From the NCBI GenBank assembly GCA_933228895.1, contig OW121853.1, positions 9,864,494 through 9,928,493 of the forward strand: 64,000 bases of DNA. Direction: 5' to 3'. The stretch comes from Platycnemis pennipes (lineage: Eukaryota > Arthropoda > Insecta > Odonata > Platycnemididae). Below are positions 22,160-34,302 of this stretch, in pieces; within the stretch, counting starts at the first letter, position 1, and every line of letters begins with the position of its first letter. A program made the position numbers and the translations under genes. The notes beneath the pieces were generated by a model. That model made no database searches. It was not told the DNA's origin and was given only the letters and a program-made list of their open reading frames with translations.

Positions 22160-24830
22160 TTTTATACAAAATAATAAAAAAAATCAAGAAAAGTTTGCAC
22201 CAACACTCTGCATGCTCTAGTACAACAGATTTCAAAAGTAATGGAAAGATTAATCTGAGTATAAACTTCAGAAATAATGAGCATTATGGAAAAAAAACTG
22301 TAGACGTTGTAGTCCCAAGCTTGGGAATCACGCAGGCAAAATACTCAACCGTGAAGGCTAAGCAAAAATTGTGAAAAAGCAAGCATGACTCAGATATCGC
22401 AAAGATTTAAAATATTCTATCTATGAGTAATAAATCTATGAGTGACTTTGGACCCGACATCAAAACTCAACTCAATTACAGGAAACATTTCCTGGCTTGT
22501 ATGATGGTGAAGAGGTTGCTTGAGTGATTATACACCGTATTTACAATATGAAAATAAAGACTCAAAGGATTCCAAAGTTGACAGGTAACACCTATGCTTA
22601 AAAAATATGAAAATTCAGGTCTTGCTAACCATGGGCCAATATTTACGGCATCTTCGTCTTATTTATACCTTGAGAAATTAAAATTGTTAATATAATAGCC
22701 CTGTATTGTCAAAAGTAAAATAATTAAATCAGTATTAGAATAATTAAGTGCTGTGTATGTCAGCTACAATCGTTTCTACTAGACATACGTAAATTAGGTG
22801 TAATGGGAAAGCAAGAGGAATATTTTTTTATTTTAAGTGGTGATTATAGTTTTTTCATGGAAATCAAATATTCAAGTGTTCAATGTATTTGGATTTCATG
22901 AAAAGTTTGCAAATTGGTTAATCGGCATCTTTACGGATTGTAAGCTGGATCTTGCTTAAATGACAAAAATTTACATTGTCACCATTGGAGGGTAGATAAT
23001 AGAGTATCCTAGGACAAGTGTCTTCCTATGTGACAGATTTTCCTCTTTGACATAATAACGTCCACCTCTGCATCTAAACATAATCCAATTTATTCCCTTG
23101 GTTATTTCACAGTATCGTGCTTAGGGAGATAAAGCAAAAAATAGATTTTCGGGAGATTCGGTCACAGTTATGGCAATTGAAGCGGTACCGTTCTCTCTTT
23201 TAGGTATGTTAATCGTAAAGAATACCGACTGAAAATTTTAATACTTAATCTTCATCGAAAATCACTACTAAGGTTCGTCTTTTTTCCGCGTAGATATTCT
23301 ATCATCACATTCCTTGTTCATAATACGTGTGGATTAAGATAACAATTAACAGATTGGGATATTTTAATTTCAAGTATTTGACATATACAACTTCAAAAAG
23401 AGGATTAGAATATTAAAAAAAATTAAAACACTAATGAAAACATCAGAAAATATCTGATGGTGACAGTAGACTGACAGTACGTCAATTTCAGGGAATATTA
23501 ATTCGTGCAAGCTTAAATGGAGTTTTCCTACCCTTCATCGCCTTGCAATCCCCTAACGCCTTTTTACTCAGTAATTTTCAAAATTGGTGTGTATCCAATC
23601 TTTCGTCATGCTAACCAACTCTTCCAACCTCACATTATGCTTCCCTTTTCTTTATTTTGAGGAATTCTACTTTCGGTCGAGCATTATAACATCAGTAACT
23701 GCCATCAACCCTACGTTTTACATAATCACTAATTGAATGTTTTCAATTTCATAAAGACAAGATACCCGATTAGCGTATTTTTGATTAAACGAAGGATTTC
23801 TATGGGGTGCAGCTAATATAATTTCAAAAGCAGCGATATAAAAAAATTAAAAATTTTGAATCGGGAGTCATAGATAAGGGATTTGCGTCATTATCAACTA
23901 GGTACCGTATGCTAACAATCACAAGATTGGTTTGAGGACAGCTCCACTATAGGCCAGCACAAGAAAGCGGGTGCAGTAATTTTGACTTCACTTGGCATTC
24001 TATGTACTACTCGCCTCCCTTTATTTCATTATTTAAAACATTCTATGATTTTTCTAGCATGATGAGGAAATCATGTCGATGCAAAATATTTTATTATGTT
24101 CCTAATTTTTTTTATTTGCTTCCACCTAGAAGATCTATGCTGTCATTTTGACCGTCACTGCATTATTTGGAAAGCTTTTCTCTCACTTGCTTTTTCATGA
24201 GTATGAGCACTGAAGTTGGTAAATGGAAAAGTTATTTATGGGTTATATGAATCAGATCACTAAACCATTGATGCCTAATGGCAGACTGTGAGAAGGGCTT
24301 GGTTGTTACGAACTGTTCTTCATTCAATCAAACTATCACTTGTACTATCTGCTTCAGACAAATGGTATATGACGCCATGTGATATGGCAGTTTTGCTTGT
24401 GAATCATCTCTTGACGGTTTGTAGGCACTATTTGCTCTCATGCCTAGAAATTATTTTAATCGCTGCAGTCGTCCATCGAGTACGTGGACATTGAATGCTC
24501 CCTGCGCTTTCAAGTGAGGTAAGGGAAGTCAAGTCAAGAGTGGCCCGGTGTTGTGATGGGTGTTCGTAATTAATTGCACCTAAATCTCCTTTCATTCCCG
24601 GAAAAAACTTATTTGGATAAGACTGAATAACAGAATGGACAGGCTATGGTATATCTGTACCTTCTGCAGGAAGAAGAAGACAGCAAAACCTCCCGAAAGA
24701 ATCGCTGGGTTCATCGCCTTACGCAATACGAGTTATAGACGAAATCACTCCCCCACTCCTTCTTGCTGCAAAGTTGAAATGTGTGCTTTAGGCGCTGCAA
24801 AAGCCAGTTCGCAAAGTAATTATCCTCTAA
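22160..24830. other. AT-rich stretch, nothing recognised apart from a LINE scrap
   Basis: The only assignable piece is 23912-23951, minus strand. CTAACAATCACAAGATTGG, then TTTGAGGACAGCTCCACT, matches the last bases of the retrotransposon family (consensus here CAACAATCCTAGGATTGG, then TTTGACGCAGCT). Small open frames at 22138-22374, 24288-24494 and 24635-24862 show no motif. Confidence 0.45.
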
Positions 24831-24837
24831 ATTTAGC

Positions 24838-25112
24838 TTTCAACCCGATTGTTGGTTTTTGATAGGTGATATTAGAGCTCCACCCCGTACTAATAATCCA
24901 TTGGATTGCGAAATTTACACATTAAGGGTTGGCGGTTCCTGGTATCACCTGCGATTTCCTATGAATTTATGACTGAAGCAGCTTCCGACACGCACAAAAT
25001 CGGATCACGATGAAATTAGGTGGGATGTCCAGACAAGCTTCTGCCCGGGATTTGAACCCGGAGCTCTCCGGTCGGAAGCTCAGCGCTCTATCCACTTGGC
25101 CACCACGACCCA
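24838..25112 (-). mobile_element. tRNA-derived SINE, family S3
   Basis: The head on the minus strand at 25035-25112 reads GGTCGTGGTGGCCAAGTGG (A-box region) and, about 30 bases on, CCGGGTTCAAATCCCGG, a perfect five-pair T-arm with the B box. The anticodon stem does not pair, so it is not a functional tRNA. The body continues toward lower coordinates, and its 24838-24892 part is found again, in inverse orientation, at 49630-49685. The 3' limit is uncertain. Confidence 0.8.
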
Positions 25113-25114
25113 AA

Positions 25115-28100
25115 CTTGCCTAAAAATATCTAAGATAAGAATTAGAGCTAAAGCATTATCCGTACGATTAATCCTCAGGGGTCAATATAACTGCGTTCCA
25201 GGTATGCAGACGAATGCTGGTGTTCTAATGCTGACCTCATTCCTTTTGCATAACTCTTCTCCTTTATATCCTAAAAACATTTGTCGCAGGGGACAATTAT
25301 ACGTGACGCGTGGAGCGAAGTCGGCAGGCAATCACTTCTCACGAGGGACGGCGCTCTTCTCTGCTGTCAAACGGCCTGGGTCAAGGATCAGGGTGTCGCA
25401 CAGTGGGGCGAAATCCCAAAAATATGGCCAAAATAAAAAAAAAAAGTTTTTAATTAGATATTTTATAACCGTTGGTTGGATAGATTAAAGTTTGAGCTTC
25501 AGTAAAATGCATTTGATAAGTTCGTAGGTATACACATTTGCAAATTATTCAGGTTTGAAAACACGATTCTAAAGGTTGTACGTCGTACGGGCTTAAACAT
25601 TGAAACCGAAGGCCCACATCACGTCAACGCTGCAACGCAGTGATTACACTTATTTCATTTTTTAGTTAGATTCGACTCATGAATGTAATAATATTTAGAA
25701 TCGTTATTTCAAAAATTGATTTAAAAATGGTAACTGTCTAATCTTTTCAAATGTTCCAAGTGGAACTGTTATTTTGAATTTCACCTAAAAATATATTTGA
25801 AGTAATGAAAAAGTTCAGTGTTCATCGAGATATTTGATCCCGTTATTGGTGAAGATGTTAACTAATGAATATCGACGTAATTTACTGCCCCAAACTGCCC
25901 GAACGAGACATGTCGCCAGTTCCGTTCTTATTCCACCATCTCCTTGGTTACGCCACATACCGTTACACTTTGAATACGGTTTATAATTTTGAATTTAATC
26001 TGAATTTCTTGTAATCAGAGCAATTTTTGAGTAGTGGTTTGCTTATTTCCTTGATATAGACATTGAAAATCAAGGAATAGAACACACTATTGCGTCGCTC
26101 GAAGTAACGGTTTCGTATATAAACACCGCTACTAAGTTTCACGTGAATGTTGAACAACATATATTCAATATAGGGAATGGAATTCATTTTCATTCCCTTA
26201 CATCAATTACCAATAAAAGTTTTTAAAAGTCTTCCACAAATCTGAAAATGCAATGGACAACAGTTTTTCCTTCTGATTCTCTTCTCTACGAGCAAGCTTT
26301 GGTCCGCATCCACTTTTCTTGCACCCTTGTTTTTTTTTTAATGCAAAAAGATATTCATGCGAAAACTCTTTAGTTTTTCATTTTATTCATCCATGGAGCA
26401 TTATTGCCAATATCATTGAAACATATATCATCAGGCTTAGAAGCCTGATATTTTCGCTGCTCTAAGACCTGATGTTTTTGAAAAGAAAATTGATGATTAT
26501 TTTCTCTGAGTCTAATGGTAACATTTCTCATTTAATGCAGGGAGCAGACGGTATTGCTCCCTCCAAGAGCCCATTTTATTGAATTTTTACAGCAGAAGTT
26601 CGGGAGTTGTTTGCCTACCGAAATGAACAGCGAGCGGTCATTGATCGTCTGGCGATTTTTAGGGGTTTGTCTTGATCTCTATGTATTTATTAATGTTACT
26701 TGTTAATATTTTTTATATAAAAAGTGTTTTTCACCCTTCAGTTTGACCTTTGATGGTGTTCCAAAGTGAGTATGATCTTACTTGTGATGAATTATCCGTT
26801 TTTCAAAAGACGTAAGTAATTACACCTTAGTATCAATCTTTAAAAAAGTTAATTAGTCTAACGGTACGTAAAAACTGGTTACCTGAACCTAATGACATGA
26901 AACTATTTAAAACTGTTTAGTAGAAAAACTACTGCATTAAGAAGGAATAATCTGCTGACAAAACACCTAGTGAAAAATCGGTTGTTGCGGAGAATCAAAT
27001 TTGCAGTTTAGTACAAAATCGTCTTTGATGGTAAGTATAAGGTTATCAGTTTATATAAATTATCATATGATATTTTTCTTTGCGATAAAAAATAGAATCT
27101 CTTACTAACATTTATTTCGGAGAGAAAGCAAAAAATAATCTCGAACAGAAAGAAGTATTTACTTCTCCGTCTCCTTACTTGCGATAAACTCCTTGTTGTA
27201 GTGTGCTAAAATATTTTTTTAACAAAAACCGGACCTAAAAGACATAATTAGGGTGTAGCATTGTTGGCATAAGACACAGCTGAAGTACTAAGTAGACAAA
27301 AATGGGGAATGATACATTTTTACAAAAAAGACGCAAAATCTGGATTTCTGTGAAACTTTTACTCTTAGCTTTCCTCTAATTTCTTGGAAATCTCTATTTC
27401 GCCTTGCAATTTACCACTCTTAAGTGTTTGGCATTTGTGACATGAAGTCTTTGTTTTTACTGTTTATGGAGTCCAATTTGACATTGTTTGCGACCAACTA
27501 CATCAGGAGAAACGACATTCGACGTAATCCTACTGTCCACGCATCGTTTTGACATGTCTTGCACTACTTTCAAAATGAGCGATTTACATGAGATATTTTA
27601 GCTAAAGAATAAGTTGTAGGTACAAGGAATCAGCATTGATAATAGCTAGACCTAGAATGTTACAGAAAACATGCACATGCCAATGCCATGTGCCAGTTCA
27701 CACACTATTTACGAGTCATTCGGTCAACAGTGTCGACTCCACATTTGTCCCTATTGTAAAAAAGCACAGTCTCTGTGTCGATTTGTGCACCGGTGTGCAT
27801 ACCACCATAGAGTAAACTTACTCGATAATACTACTAAACACATGGACACTTTTTTTTAGACTTCACTTGATAGCCCAACAGGGTGATATCTTCGTGCTAA
27901 TAGATAGCTAACAATGCTAAAACGAGCATCTCTAGGTTTTTTCAGAGAAGACGGTCTTATCTCCTTTTCTATTTAGCTACAAGAGCTATGAATAGCTACA
28001 ATTAAACTACAAGAGTAGTTTTGCTCTTCGTTAGATCTTTCGCAAGGATCAAGGAGGTAAAAAAATAATCAGTTGTCACGTTTTAACCGTTGGTTGGTAA

Positions 28101-28212
28101 ATGCTGTACAAAAGATGTTCGACAATATTTTCGCCAACGCTTTCTGTACTAGCCCTGACCTCATCCTTTCCTAGGGAGGGAATAGCATTGACCACATACC
28201 TGATTTTTGCGT
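25115..28212. other. AT-rich stretch, nothing recognised
   Basis: A perfect 9-bp-stem hairpin lies at 26430-26449 (ATCAGGCTT AG AAGCCTGAT). A Cys/His-rich 62-codon frame at 27671-27859 does not match zinc-finger spacing. No other feature is supported. Confidence 0.45.
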
Positions 28213-28214
28213 CG

Positions 28215-28380
28215 GTAAGTGAACGGGAAAATTGGAAAAGGGAGGCCTCGTATGAGATGCATGGAAAGGGTTGTGAAGTATGTAAAAGAGAAGAATTACG
28301 TCACAATGAAAAGGTTGGCCGATAGTAGAATCAAGTGGAAAGCTGCGTCAAACCAATCATAGGATTGTTGACCAATGATG
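28215..28380 (+). mobile_element. Non-LTR retrotransposon copy 4, 3'-end scrap
   Basis: Only the last 165 bases or so of the family remain: the NGKIGKGRPRMR-type block, KRLADSRIKWKAASNQS, and then GTCAAACCAATCATAGGATT with ATGATGGTGA. This is a severely 5'-truncated insertion, the commonest product of incomplete target-primed reverse transcription. Confidence 0.88.
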
Positions 28381-28384
28381 GTGA

Positions 28385-29890
28385 GCAATCCAAAATTTTA
28401 ATCTCCAACGTGTCCGGTTGATTCGCCATACATTGTAAAAAGGGGCACCTGCATTTCGTTGCACACAGCAACTCATCGACGATATTACTTTCCCAAGGTT
28501 TGTAGCACGCCAAACAATTGTCAAAAAATAATTTCCAAACTTGAGAAACCAAGCAATATTTATCGGTTTGTTTACAGTGTGCACGTTTGCCTAAGTCATA
28601 AAAACGTAAACATTCCAAGATTTATTTGAACCGATCTCTACTTATTGTCATAGAAAAAAATGGTTGGCCCCATGCTTGTACCACAGATCGTGTACATGGG
28701 TTTATTGAGCTACACACACCCCACGTGTACACAAGATAGAAAGGACCGTGACTAGCTCTTCTAATGACAGTGACCTCGACTGATCGCATAGCACCTTGAG
28801 AGCCTAATTTTCAGTATGAAGCGTTTTTAGTCTTAGTTTTTAGCCATTAAAACTTCACAGCACTACTGTAAAAATCCATCTCTAAGTGGTGCTTAGCGTA
28901 GCCGGTGGGTCCCCATGTTTCTTCGAGTATAATTTTTGTAAACTATGTGATTGGAAAGGATTCTGTTAGTAACCGAATTGAAAAATTCTTTAAATGAGTG
29001 GGGATTAGTTCAACATGACAGTAAAGTACTATTTAACTGACGATGCATTCCAAAAAATTCTAAATATGACTAACTTTCACAAAAAGACTAAAGACGCAAA
29101 AGCGGTCAATTCACCGATCGCCGACCTTTTAGGTAGACTCCCCTGTTACTCGGCAACCATATTTATTATTTTGGTAATATTTTACAATACGGTTTTAGAC
29201 CCTAAAAGATTTAATGTCAGTCAATATCAATCTCATACAGAAATTATTTTTCGAGTTAGCAAAATACCGAAACGGACCGCCATCGGGCAATCAGGGTTTA
29301 AATTAGTTTGGTAGGGATAATTCCGAATTCACATACGCAGGATCTTTATTAGCTGAGTCCTTATAGATGCCCAAAATTTAAATCTTAGTATAGGGTACCC
29401 CATATCCTTTTCAATTCCATTTACTAATTTTATTACCTTTGCACTAATATTTATTTTGCTTCACCCACCAACCAAATACTCCTCCATTATCTTCTTTTAT
29501 GTAAGTTTTCAGCAAAGAGCACGTCATTGCCTCTTATGACATTACACCTCACAGCTTGTTACTTCAAGTGGTCTCCTACCACTAAACAGGCATCTTCTGG
29601 CTTTCCGTTTTTTACATCCTACATAAATTCAACATTCAACCACATTCCCTTCCAGATTCCTGATTTACGACCTATTTCATTCTAATTTCTTTTGGTATTA
29701 ATATTTCTGTTCTTGTCATATAATGCCACCATAATACTTGTAGCTATCGTTTTCTCTCAAGAAGTCTGCTCTTGTGATAAGTATCTATGGCCAGTAGTTT
29801 ACTGAGATTCAACGTCTTGGATTGAATCCATCATTATGTCGGTAAAATCGGTGGTAATAAAATATATCGGAATGGTTTCGAGAGGTCTTT
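28385..29890. other. AT-rich stretch, nothing recognised
   Basis: A 99-codon + strand frame at 29015-29314 contains a hydrophobic stretch (residues about 48-60) and is otherwise featureless. There is no start context or similarity to support it as a gene. Two overlapping minus frames lie at 28331-28618. Confidence 0.4.
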
Positions 29891-29904
29891 CCAAATAGTG
29901 TATA

Positions 29905-30180
29905 TAATGTGGGCCAATTTCGCGATCCGAGGATCCCGGTTCAATTCCCGCCATTGGTGGATTCTCATTGATATATCGGTCACTTCTTCAGTAGCTGGAA
30001 TGGAGTATTTTCATAAGTGTCAACGAGGGGCCACGGCTAGACTTCCCAAGCCGTGGAACCCTCGCTACTACTATTCCTCGCTACCTCAAGCCGTGGGCCC
30101 ATCAATCTCCTCGGGCCTTCGCTAATCATTTCCCAATTCCGATGACGGGCTTCTCTCCACCCTTTCTACGCTTCCTAAAA
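29905..30180 (+). mobile_element. Probable tRNA-derived SINE, family S4
   Basis: A B-box with T-arm-like sequence GGTTCAATTCCCGCC (from 29938) follows a degraded A-box region. The body downstream is GC-richer than the flanks and includes an 8-pair hairpin, CCACGGCT ... AGCCGTGG (30031-30055), and a second GCCGTGG-type word near 30090. The frame 30122-30340 on the minus strand partly overlaps it and is probably not a gene. Confidence 0.5.
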
Positions 30181-30725
30181 AGGCTACCTTTTCCCAATTA
30201 ACCACCATCTGAAATGGCTGGTTGTACAAATGAGGTAGGTCCTCGTTTTCCTCCTCCAAAGCAACTGCTACTAAAACCAATTTCATGTTAGGCCACCTCA
30301 CGGGGTTGGGCGCCATTTTGCGAAGTGTAGTTGTAACCACGGCAACGCCTCAGTCCATACATCCCCCTTTACCCTTATTATATGGTTTATATTTTTGGAG
30401 TATTCTACTTCGTTGCCACTAGTGAAGCTGTTTCGAGTTAAAACCAAGCCTTTCCCACCAAGTCAAGATAAGGAGGGATTTTTTTCATGTTGGTATTTAT
30501 TTGGATTTCAAAATATGTATTTCAAATTCCAAAAATAATTTTAAGTGTAATCTTTCACATTAATCACTGCTGTTTACCTTCAAATATAGCATTCTACATG
30601 AGAAACCAAAAGGCTGGTGAAGTAACCCGTCTTTTGTGGGAAAATATTTGGGTAACAGTGCGTGAACGGCCGTCGCAATTCCGTAAGATTAGTAGAATCA
30701 AAACAAACCTAGTTGTTTTTAGATC

Positions 30726-30915
30726 CCAACAATTCTGCTGGTTCGTATACCCCTGGGATCCTAATAGGCATTGACCTGTCATAAGGTTTCCCAGGGGATG
30801 AACCGACAGAGTTTGACAAACATCCATGCCCTGGATGGAGAAAAGCCCACCCAGGCGGGACTCGAACCCGCGACACCAGGATTAGCAGACTGGATTCTAC
30901 CTCACCAGGTAGAAA
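30726..30915 (-). mobile_element. tRNA-derived SINE, family S5
   Basis: The minus strand reads GCGGGTTCGAGTCCCGC near 30853-30873, a perfect five-pair T-arm with a consensus B box, preceded by an A-box-like GGTGAGGTAGAATCC. The body contains inverted 9-mers CCCCTGGGA and TCCCAGGGG about 40 bases apart. It differs in sequence from the other SINE heads in this window, so it is counted as a separate family. Confidence 0.7.
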
Positions 30916-30917
30916 AT

Positions 30918-31905
30918 GTATGGAGACCAGGCGTTAACTGATGTACTTATTAAAAAATAGGGGAAAATAAGATGGAAGATTATATGCCTGTGAATTCTGT
31001 GGGAAGGAGATGGTAAAATATTAAATCGAGAAACAGGAAGCCGCAAGCGAGAACTTCTTGGGAGAACAAAAGTTGTGATAATGACGCCCTGCATCACAGG
31101 CGAAAGAATTGGACAATTTAAAAAGAGAGGTTTTCACTTGCCTCTTGCTTAGTAGCAGTGAATAAAGTAGCAAAGTATCAATATAAATAGGGAACAAAAT
31201 AGTCTGGAAAGAAACATGGAATGTCGGTATCATTCAAGAATTGGAAGTTTCATCAAATTTCGACCACAAAATAATAATTAGATTTTACGTGACTGGTATA
31301 GGAGCATAAAGTGATAAAAAACGTAGTCAAAGGTCTGAGGAGTTACTGGATGATATTATTGGAGATAAGAATCTGTGGGAAGTATCAATTGTAACTTACG
31401 GATAACTCAAGGGAAGGATACTCATTGCACTGAAGTGGTGCATGATATAAAACAGCAATTTTATGCCTTAAATATTTCATGTATTTTGTAGCAGCAGGTA
31501 TACATGCAAGAGGGAGGCCATATTAAAGCAGATATTTGTAATTAAATAATAGCACTGAATACAGGAATATGGGCATAAAACTTAAAAAGTAGTAAAATAA
31601 AGATTTAATTGCAGTATGGATTTTGTTGTGTACAAAGCGGTAAGTGGGTAACCAAAAATTTAGTATTAGGATAAAAAAATTGCCATTCAAGGCAATTTAC
31701 CAAAGGTTAAGGTGAAATAAAGCACCCAGGATAGGTGGGTGGTCGGATATGTGCAAAACATTTTGAGGGAGTGATGGAATTGTTGAACTAAATGTGTGGT
31801 ACACGTAACTCTATTCACAACAATAAGAGTCAAGTGTTACACAGTTTAACGTCTAATCCAATTGATACAGTTCTGTATCCCACGAAAAATTCAAGTAGGA
31901 GCTAC
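30918..31905. other. AT-rich stretch, nothing recognised
   Basis: Purine-rich on the + strand in places. Two short overlapping minus-strand frames (30897-31233) have no motif. Confidence 0.5.
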
Positions 31906-31907
31906 TA

Positions 31908-32300
31908 CCATCATCTACTAGAGTTCACAATCCTATATTGTGTTTAATCAATCCTCCAATCGATTCTCCAATCAGCTAAGCTACATGATTATTTTCTTTC
32001 GTATCCCTTACTACTTCTTCTATGCATCTAACACGAGGCCTCCCTTTGCCATTCACATTCTTCCCATTTTTTCCCTCGATAATTCTCGTTTGTCCATTCG
32101 GAAGGCCATCTTATTCTAAGTAATGGCCTATTAAATTGTTCTGTTTTCTTCTCAAAATTTTAGAAGTCTTCTCTTTGACTTAACGTTTCCTTAGCTCTTT
32201 TTATGAATTCTTAGTTCTTCATCCGGTCGATCCATTTATTTTAATTTATTTACATTAATCTTTGCTACTACATTTTGAATGGTCTCAGTTTTGGCTCTTC
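31908..32300 (-). mobile_element. Non-LTR retrotransposon copy 5, old, minus strand
   Basis: The minus strand shows strongly diverged family blocks: a GKNVNGKGRPRVR-type block near 32030-32070, the GH.LE...DGLP block near 32090-32130, and K.NKWIDRM near 32220-32260. The end at 31908 onward retains the CAATCCTATATTG...GTTTAATCAATC pattern plus a CATCATC tail. It is more degraded than copies 3, 8 and 9, so it is an older insertion. Confidence 0.75.
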
Positions 32301-32599
32301 TACTGCTTCTTTCGTCAACCGGCATACAGATAAAAATAGATCAATATCGGGACTCCATCTCGGACTCTCTGGATTGAAAGACAGTACGCAAACCACAAAG
32401 CAAACATGGGTCCTCGGGTCTCAACACAAGAAATATTTGGGAACATAACAGGAGACCACCCAATTTTGTATTTTTTATTAATAACATTTTGCTAATTTTT
32501 GGCGCAGAATTTAACATCTCAGCTATCGGACTGAGTTCTGTACTGAAAGTGATTCCCACTCAAGCAGAAGCAGGTATATTAATGAAATGTCTCTGTCAT

Positions 32600-32690
32600 A
32601 GAAATGATTTGGGATTGAAACCAGTACTAAATCCAACATGCTAAGCCAACTCCCATGCATTATTTTACCTGTCGTAGAAAAATACTCGGG
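32600..32690 (-). mobile_element. Possible tRNA-derived SINE head
   Basis: The minus strand reads GTTGGCTTAGCATGTTGG (A-box-like) followed by CTGGTTTCAATCCCAAATC (B-box-like) at about tRNA spacing. The stems are poor. This is the weakest of the SINE calls and could be chance. Confidence 0.3.
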
Positions 32691-32699
32691 CTTGGCAGC

Positions 32700-33660
32700 G
32701 AAGCCAGGTGTGAACCGAAATCACACGACTACAAGAGTTGGTGCACTTGATTGTTGTGCGAAGCACGTATACAAACAATTACCTCTTACACGTAGAATTA
32801 TCAAAAGGTGTTATTATTTCTCCAATTGAGATTCAAAATCTCAATATGTGTGGTGAAATGAGGACATGGGAAAGAATATGCTAGTAATTTTATATGAGGG
32901 CATAAAAAAAGATAGCAGTGAGCGAAGGGAGGAGGAGTACTATAATGAGGGATAGCAAATGCGACAGAAAAAGTGGATAAACAGATACTTGGCAGAACAA
33001 AATAGTCTAAATTGTTAATTAGAGTACTTATAAGCACTTCAGAGAAATGAAACATATTACAACGAAGATAGACATTAATTACACTGCACAATATTTAGAA
33101 ATAGATGCAGAACAACATCGTCAGATCCCAGGCTGTAGATAGGTACAAGCTCTAATTCCAAACTAGAAATTGTGAATATTGGTGCAGCTAAGATGAAGTG
33201 AGGCAGTGGGTATATGTGGGACTAGAAAGGATAGAGGTCCATTTCAGAGTTCACAAATTCTTCTGGGCAGTTTTCTCTGTGAAATTTCTTCATGGCGGAA
33301 TGTGATATCGTGAGGGATGAGATCTTACCTCGCGCGACGTCAAGATGTAAACAGCAGGGACAGCAAGGAGCAGTTGGAGTAATTGGAGAGATAAAGGAGA
33401 GCTTAAAAGGGAGAAAAAGGGAGCTGAATGCATAATCTAGTGTTAGCATATGTTTATATATGTATAGAAATTATTAAAATATTATTATATTGGGAGTTAA
33501 TATCAGATCCAAGGTTAAAATATATTGTAACTTTTTGCAGACATTTGAAACGGTCAGGTACTTTAAAGTTGTCAAATATCGTATATTTATCCACCCCACC
33601 GTAGTGCTAAAGCATTATACATTTAAAAAAAACACTACGGGGATAGTTGGAAAAATTGCA
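32700..33660. other. AT-rich stretch, nothing recognised
   Basis: Short chance frames on both strands; no RNA gene, repeat boundary or domain is seen. Confidence 0.5.
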
Positions 33661-33663
33661 TCA

Positions 33664-34300
33664 GTCAACAATGCTGACATTAGTTTGACGCAGCTTTCAA
33701 CTCAGTTCTCCTATCAGCTGATCTACTCATATTTACGTAAATTTACAACATCCTTCATCACTTGTGATATACCTCAAACGAGGACTTCCTTTGCCATTCT
33801 TCCCTTTCACTTGTCCTTCAATAATTTTCATCATCTGGCTATCATGCCTCTTGATGTGGCCGATTAAGTTGCCCCGTGTTCTATTAAGGGTACATCAGAA
33901 GACTTTTCTCCCACTCTTCTTTGAACTTCCTCGTTACTCACTCGGTAAATCCATTTCATCTTCAACATTCTATCGTAGCACCACATTTTGAATGCTTCAA
34001 GGCTTGAATTCTGTGTTTCCTTCATCGTCCATTCCTCACTGCCATTTATAAGTATGCTCCTGATATAGGATCTGAGGAATTTTTTCCCTACTTCCACGCT
34101 TTTATTTCTTGCTGTAAGTAGGTTATTATTTTGGTAGAATGCGCTATTCACCATGGCTATTCTATTGACTATTTCTCCGTTACTTTTTCCATCGCTTGTT
34201 ACTCGGCTTCCCAGGTAACAGTTTGCCAGCATAAGTTTTTGTTTTTTTAGTTTTACATCGGTATAGGACTCAATTCTCCTTCTGCATACCAAAGTTGGAC
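33664..34300 (-). mobile_element. Non-LTR retrotransposon copy 6, minus strand
   Basis: A single 150-codon minus-strand frame (33864-34316) spans the family's post-RT region: NCYLGSRVTSDGKSNGEIVN, the AFYQNNNLLTA block, GSEEWTMKE, AFKMWCYDRMLKMKWIYRVS and RRVGEKSS. It then runs out of frame. The 3' end (GTTTGACGCAGC and GTCAACAATGC as read on the + strand) is at 33664-33705. The copy is truncated before the RT catalytic centre. Confidence 0.88.
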
Positions 34301-34302
34301 AA

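Noticed and set aside
25035..25112. Functional tRNA gene on the minus strand
   Set aside because: The T-arm is perfect, but the anticodon stem does not pair and a SINE body follows directly.
27671..27859. Zinc-finger protein frame (HICPYCKKAQSLC...HRCAYHH)
   Set aside because: Cys and His spacing does not fit C2H2 or other common finger patterns, and the frame is only 62 codons in AT-rich DNA.
28200..28225. Splice donor GTAAGTGA at the start of retrotransposon copy 4
   Set aside because: The word coincides with the family sequence AAAGTGAACGGG with small changes and needs no splicing explanation.
30853..30915. Functional tRNA gene on the minus strand
   Set aside because: The B box and T-arm are good, but the D-arm and acceptor stem are not formed.
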